From the NCBI RefSeq assembly GCF_000935125.1, contig NZ_JRKI01000002.1:1-64000 (forward strand): DNA of 64,000 nt, written 5' to 3'. The DNA is from Streptomyces natalensis ATCC 27448 (GTDB lineage Bacteria > Actinomycetota > Actinomycetes > Streptomycetales > Streptomycetaceae). Shown piece by piece: positions 62,651-64,000 of the stretch. Numbering within the stretch: the first letter of the stretch is position 1; the number at the start of each line of letters is the position of its first letter. Position numbers and translations under genes: made by a program. The notes beneath the pieces were generated by a model. The model did no database searches, had not been told where the DNA came from, and worked only from the letters and a program-made list of their open reading frames with translations.

Positions 62651-63901
62651 ATGACGGTGTGGGACGACGTGGTCGGCCAGGACCGGGTGACCGAACAGCT
62701 CGCCGCGGCCGCCCGCGACGCGGACGCCATCGTGACCGCCGACAATGCGGCGGGCGCGGCGGCCGAGGCCCCGCTGGCCGCACCGGCGCCCGCCGGGCAG
62801 CGCGGCGCCGGCCAGATGACCCACGCCTGGCTGTTCACGGGCCCGCCCGGATCCGGCCGGGCCACCGCCGCCCGTGCCTTCGCGGCCGCCCTGCAATGCG
62901 TGAGCCCCGACCGCGCGCTGGGCGGCGCTCCCGGCTGCGGCTTCTGCGACGGCTGCCACACCTCCATGGTCGGCACGCACGCCGACGTCGAGATCGTCCG
63001 TACCGACCTGCTCTCCATCGGCGTCAAGGAGACCCGCGACCTGGTCCGCCGCGCCTCCCTCTCGCCGGCCGGCGGCCGTTGGCAGGTGATCGTCCTGGAG
63101 GACGCCGACCGCCTCACCGAAGGCGCCGGCAACGTCCTGCTGAAGGCCGTGGAGGAGCCCGCGCCCCGTACGGTCTGGCTCCTGTGCGCCCCCTCGATCG
63201 AGGACGTTCTGCCCACCATCCGTTCCCGCTGCCGCCACCTCACCCTCACCACGCCGCCGGTCGACGCCGTCGCCGAGGTGCTGGTCCGCCGCGACGGCAT
63301 CGCACCGGAGACCGCCGCCCGCGCCGCCCGCGCCACCCAGGGCCACATCGGCCGGGCCCGCCGCCTGGCCACCGACGAGCGCGCCCGGACCCGGCGCGCC
63401 GCCGTCCTCAAACTCCCCCTGCGCATCGACGACATCGGCGGCTGCCTCAAAGCCGCCCAGGAGCTGATCGACGCCGCGGGGGAGGACGCCAAGCAGGTCG
63501 CCGAGGAGGTCGACGCCAAGGAGACCGAGGAACTGCGCGCCGCCCTCGGCGCCGCGGCCGGGACCGGCGGCCGGCTACCTCGTGGCACGGCCGGCGTGAT
63601 GAAGGAACTCCAGGACAAGCAGAAGCGCCGCGCCACCCGCACCCAGCGCGACAGCCTCGACCTGGCCCTCGTCGACCTCACCGGCTTCTACCGCGACGTC
63701 CTCGCCCTCCAGATGGGCGCCGCCGTGCCCCTGGCCAATGACGAGGTCCGCGACAGCCTCCAGCGCATCGCGGCCGCTTCGACCGCCGAACGCACCCTGC
63801 GCCGTATAGAAGCCGTGATCGCCTGCCGCGAGGCCCTGGACCGCAACGTGGCCCCGCTGCTCGCCGTGGAGGCCATGACGGCAGCGTTGCGGGCCGGCTG
63901 A
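62651..63901 (+). CDS. DNA polymerase III delta-prime / DnaX-like clamp-loader subunit
   Basis: The 416-aa protein begins TVWDDVVGQDRVTEQLAAAA, a DnaX/HolB-type start. The P-loop is GPPGSGRATAARAF (Lys replaced by Arg, as in many delta-prime subunits). Zinc cysteines are in GCGFCDGCHTSM, and SRC motif in TIRSRCRHLTL. A VLEDADRLTEGAGNVLLKAV segment is the Walker B region. It loads the sliding clamp in replication. The gene lies after the tmk fusion, as in S. coelicolor SCO3540-SCO3542. Confidence 0.92.
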   Translation: MTVWDDVVGQDRVTEQLAAAARDADAIVTADNAAGAAAEAPLAAPAPAGQRGAGQMTHAWLFTGPPGSGRATAARAFAAALQCVSPDRALGGAPGCGFCDGCHTSMVGTHADVEIVRTDLLSIGVKETRDLVRRASLSPAGGRWQVIVLEDADRLTEGAGNVLLKAVEEPAPRTVWLLCAPSIEDVLPTIRSRCRHLTLTTPPVDAVAEVLVRRDGIAPETAARAARATQGHIGRARRLATDERARTRRAAVLKLPLRIDDIGGCLKAAQELIDAAGEDAKQVAEEVDAKETEELRAALGAAAGTGGRLPRGTAGVMKELQDKQKRRATRTQRDSLDLALVDLTGFYRDVLALQMGAAVPLANDEVRDSLQRIAAASTAERTLRRIEAVIACREALDRNVAPLLAVEAMTAALRAG

Positions 63902-63970
63902 GCACCGGGCGGGCCCGCGCTTCCGCACCCTCACCGACCCGCTTCTTCGGCACCACCACCGAGAGGAGCC

Positions 63971-64000
63971 GTGCAGACAGATACCACTCCACCTCGCACG
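63971..64000 (+). CDS. Start of the next gene, truncated by the window edge
   Basis: A GTG preceded by GAGAGGAG with two bases between opens the frame MQTDTTPPRT at the right edge. The strong ribosome site and position 69 bp after the clamp-loader stop suggest a real gene. Ten codons do not allow a product call. Confidence 0.5.
   Translation, partial: MQTDTTPPRT

Overview
The window is chromosomal DNA from a Streptomyces (or close relative). GC is very high with strong GC3 bias, and there are many GTG/TTG starts. It carries developmental genes of this group (wblA, bldG, ssd/tad, crp) and an exact ParB-binding parS palindrome. From about 11.7 kb to the right edge the gene order matches, from memory, the conserved S. 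coelicolor core block around SCO3584 down to SCO3540, read in reverse.

Layout. (1) 1-11.6 kb is an accessory region bounded on the right by an intact tRNA-Pro(CGG). It holds the N-terminus of a membrane transporter, coding remnants, a two-gene STAND/NACHT module, a secreted sortase-like surface protein, an orphan 3' half of a tRNA-Gly (an att scar), a two-component system divergent from an M6-like lipoprotein protease, and a small secreted protein made of two near-identical 70-residue repeats. (2) 11.7-17.8 kb: tRNA-Pro, a Pr6Pr membrane protein, a metallophosphoesterase, YqeY, a class A penicillin-binding protein and WblA. (3) 18-23 kb: two translationally coupled ArsA/GET3-type ATPases on the minus strand, facing away from a coupled plus-strand run (DUF4177, RidA, NUDIX, MBL hydrolase). 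(4) 23-30.6 kb: Crp, endonuclease III, NUDIX/CoA pyrophosphatase, MarP-like membrane protease, a small protein, an alpha/beta hydrolase coupled to a holin-like protein, and NhaA. (5) 30.9-39 kb: acetyl-CoA synthetase, a SulP-carbonic anhydrase fusion, a CooC/MinD-like ATPase, a degenerate Fic protein, a structured intergenic region at the locus of the 6S-like RNA, and a HAD phosphatase. (6) 39.5-44.7 kb: a tad pilus/secretion operon (ssd/tadZ-like, tadA, tadB, tadC, DUF4244 pilin-like, tadE, tadE/G-like). It converges on a DECH-box DUF1998 helicase. (7) 47.3-64 kb: bldG and its anti-sigma partner, the proton-pumping pyrophosphatase, a lipoprotein, a methyltransferase, small secreted and membrane proteins, topA, a membrane-Tmk fusion carrying the parS site, and a DNA polymerase III delta-prime/DnaX-like gene.

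The most interesting item is the pair at 1123-3860. A small helical protein ends in a 16-residue motif that recurs, with six identities and several conservative matches, at the N-terminus of the translationally coupled NACHT ATPase. That is the arrangement expected of an amyloid-templated NLR-effector (defence or regulated cell death) module. Other points of interest are the orphan tRNA-Gly half site, the stop-less tadG-like frame, the degenerate Fic active site, the lysine/alanine tails on Nth and TopA, and several unexplained short tandem repeats. All family assignments come from reading the translations; no database search was run.
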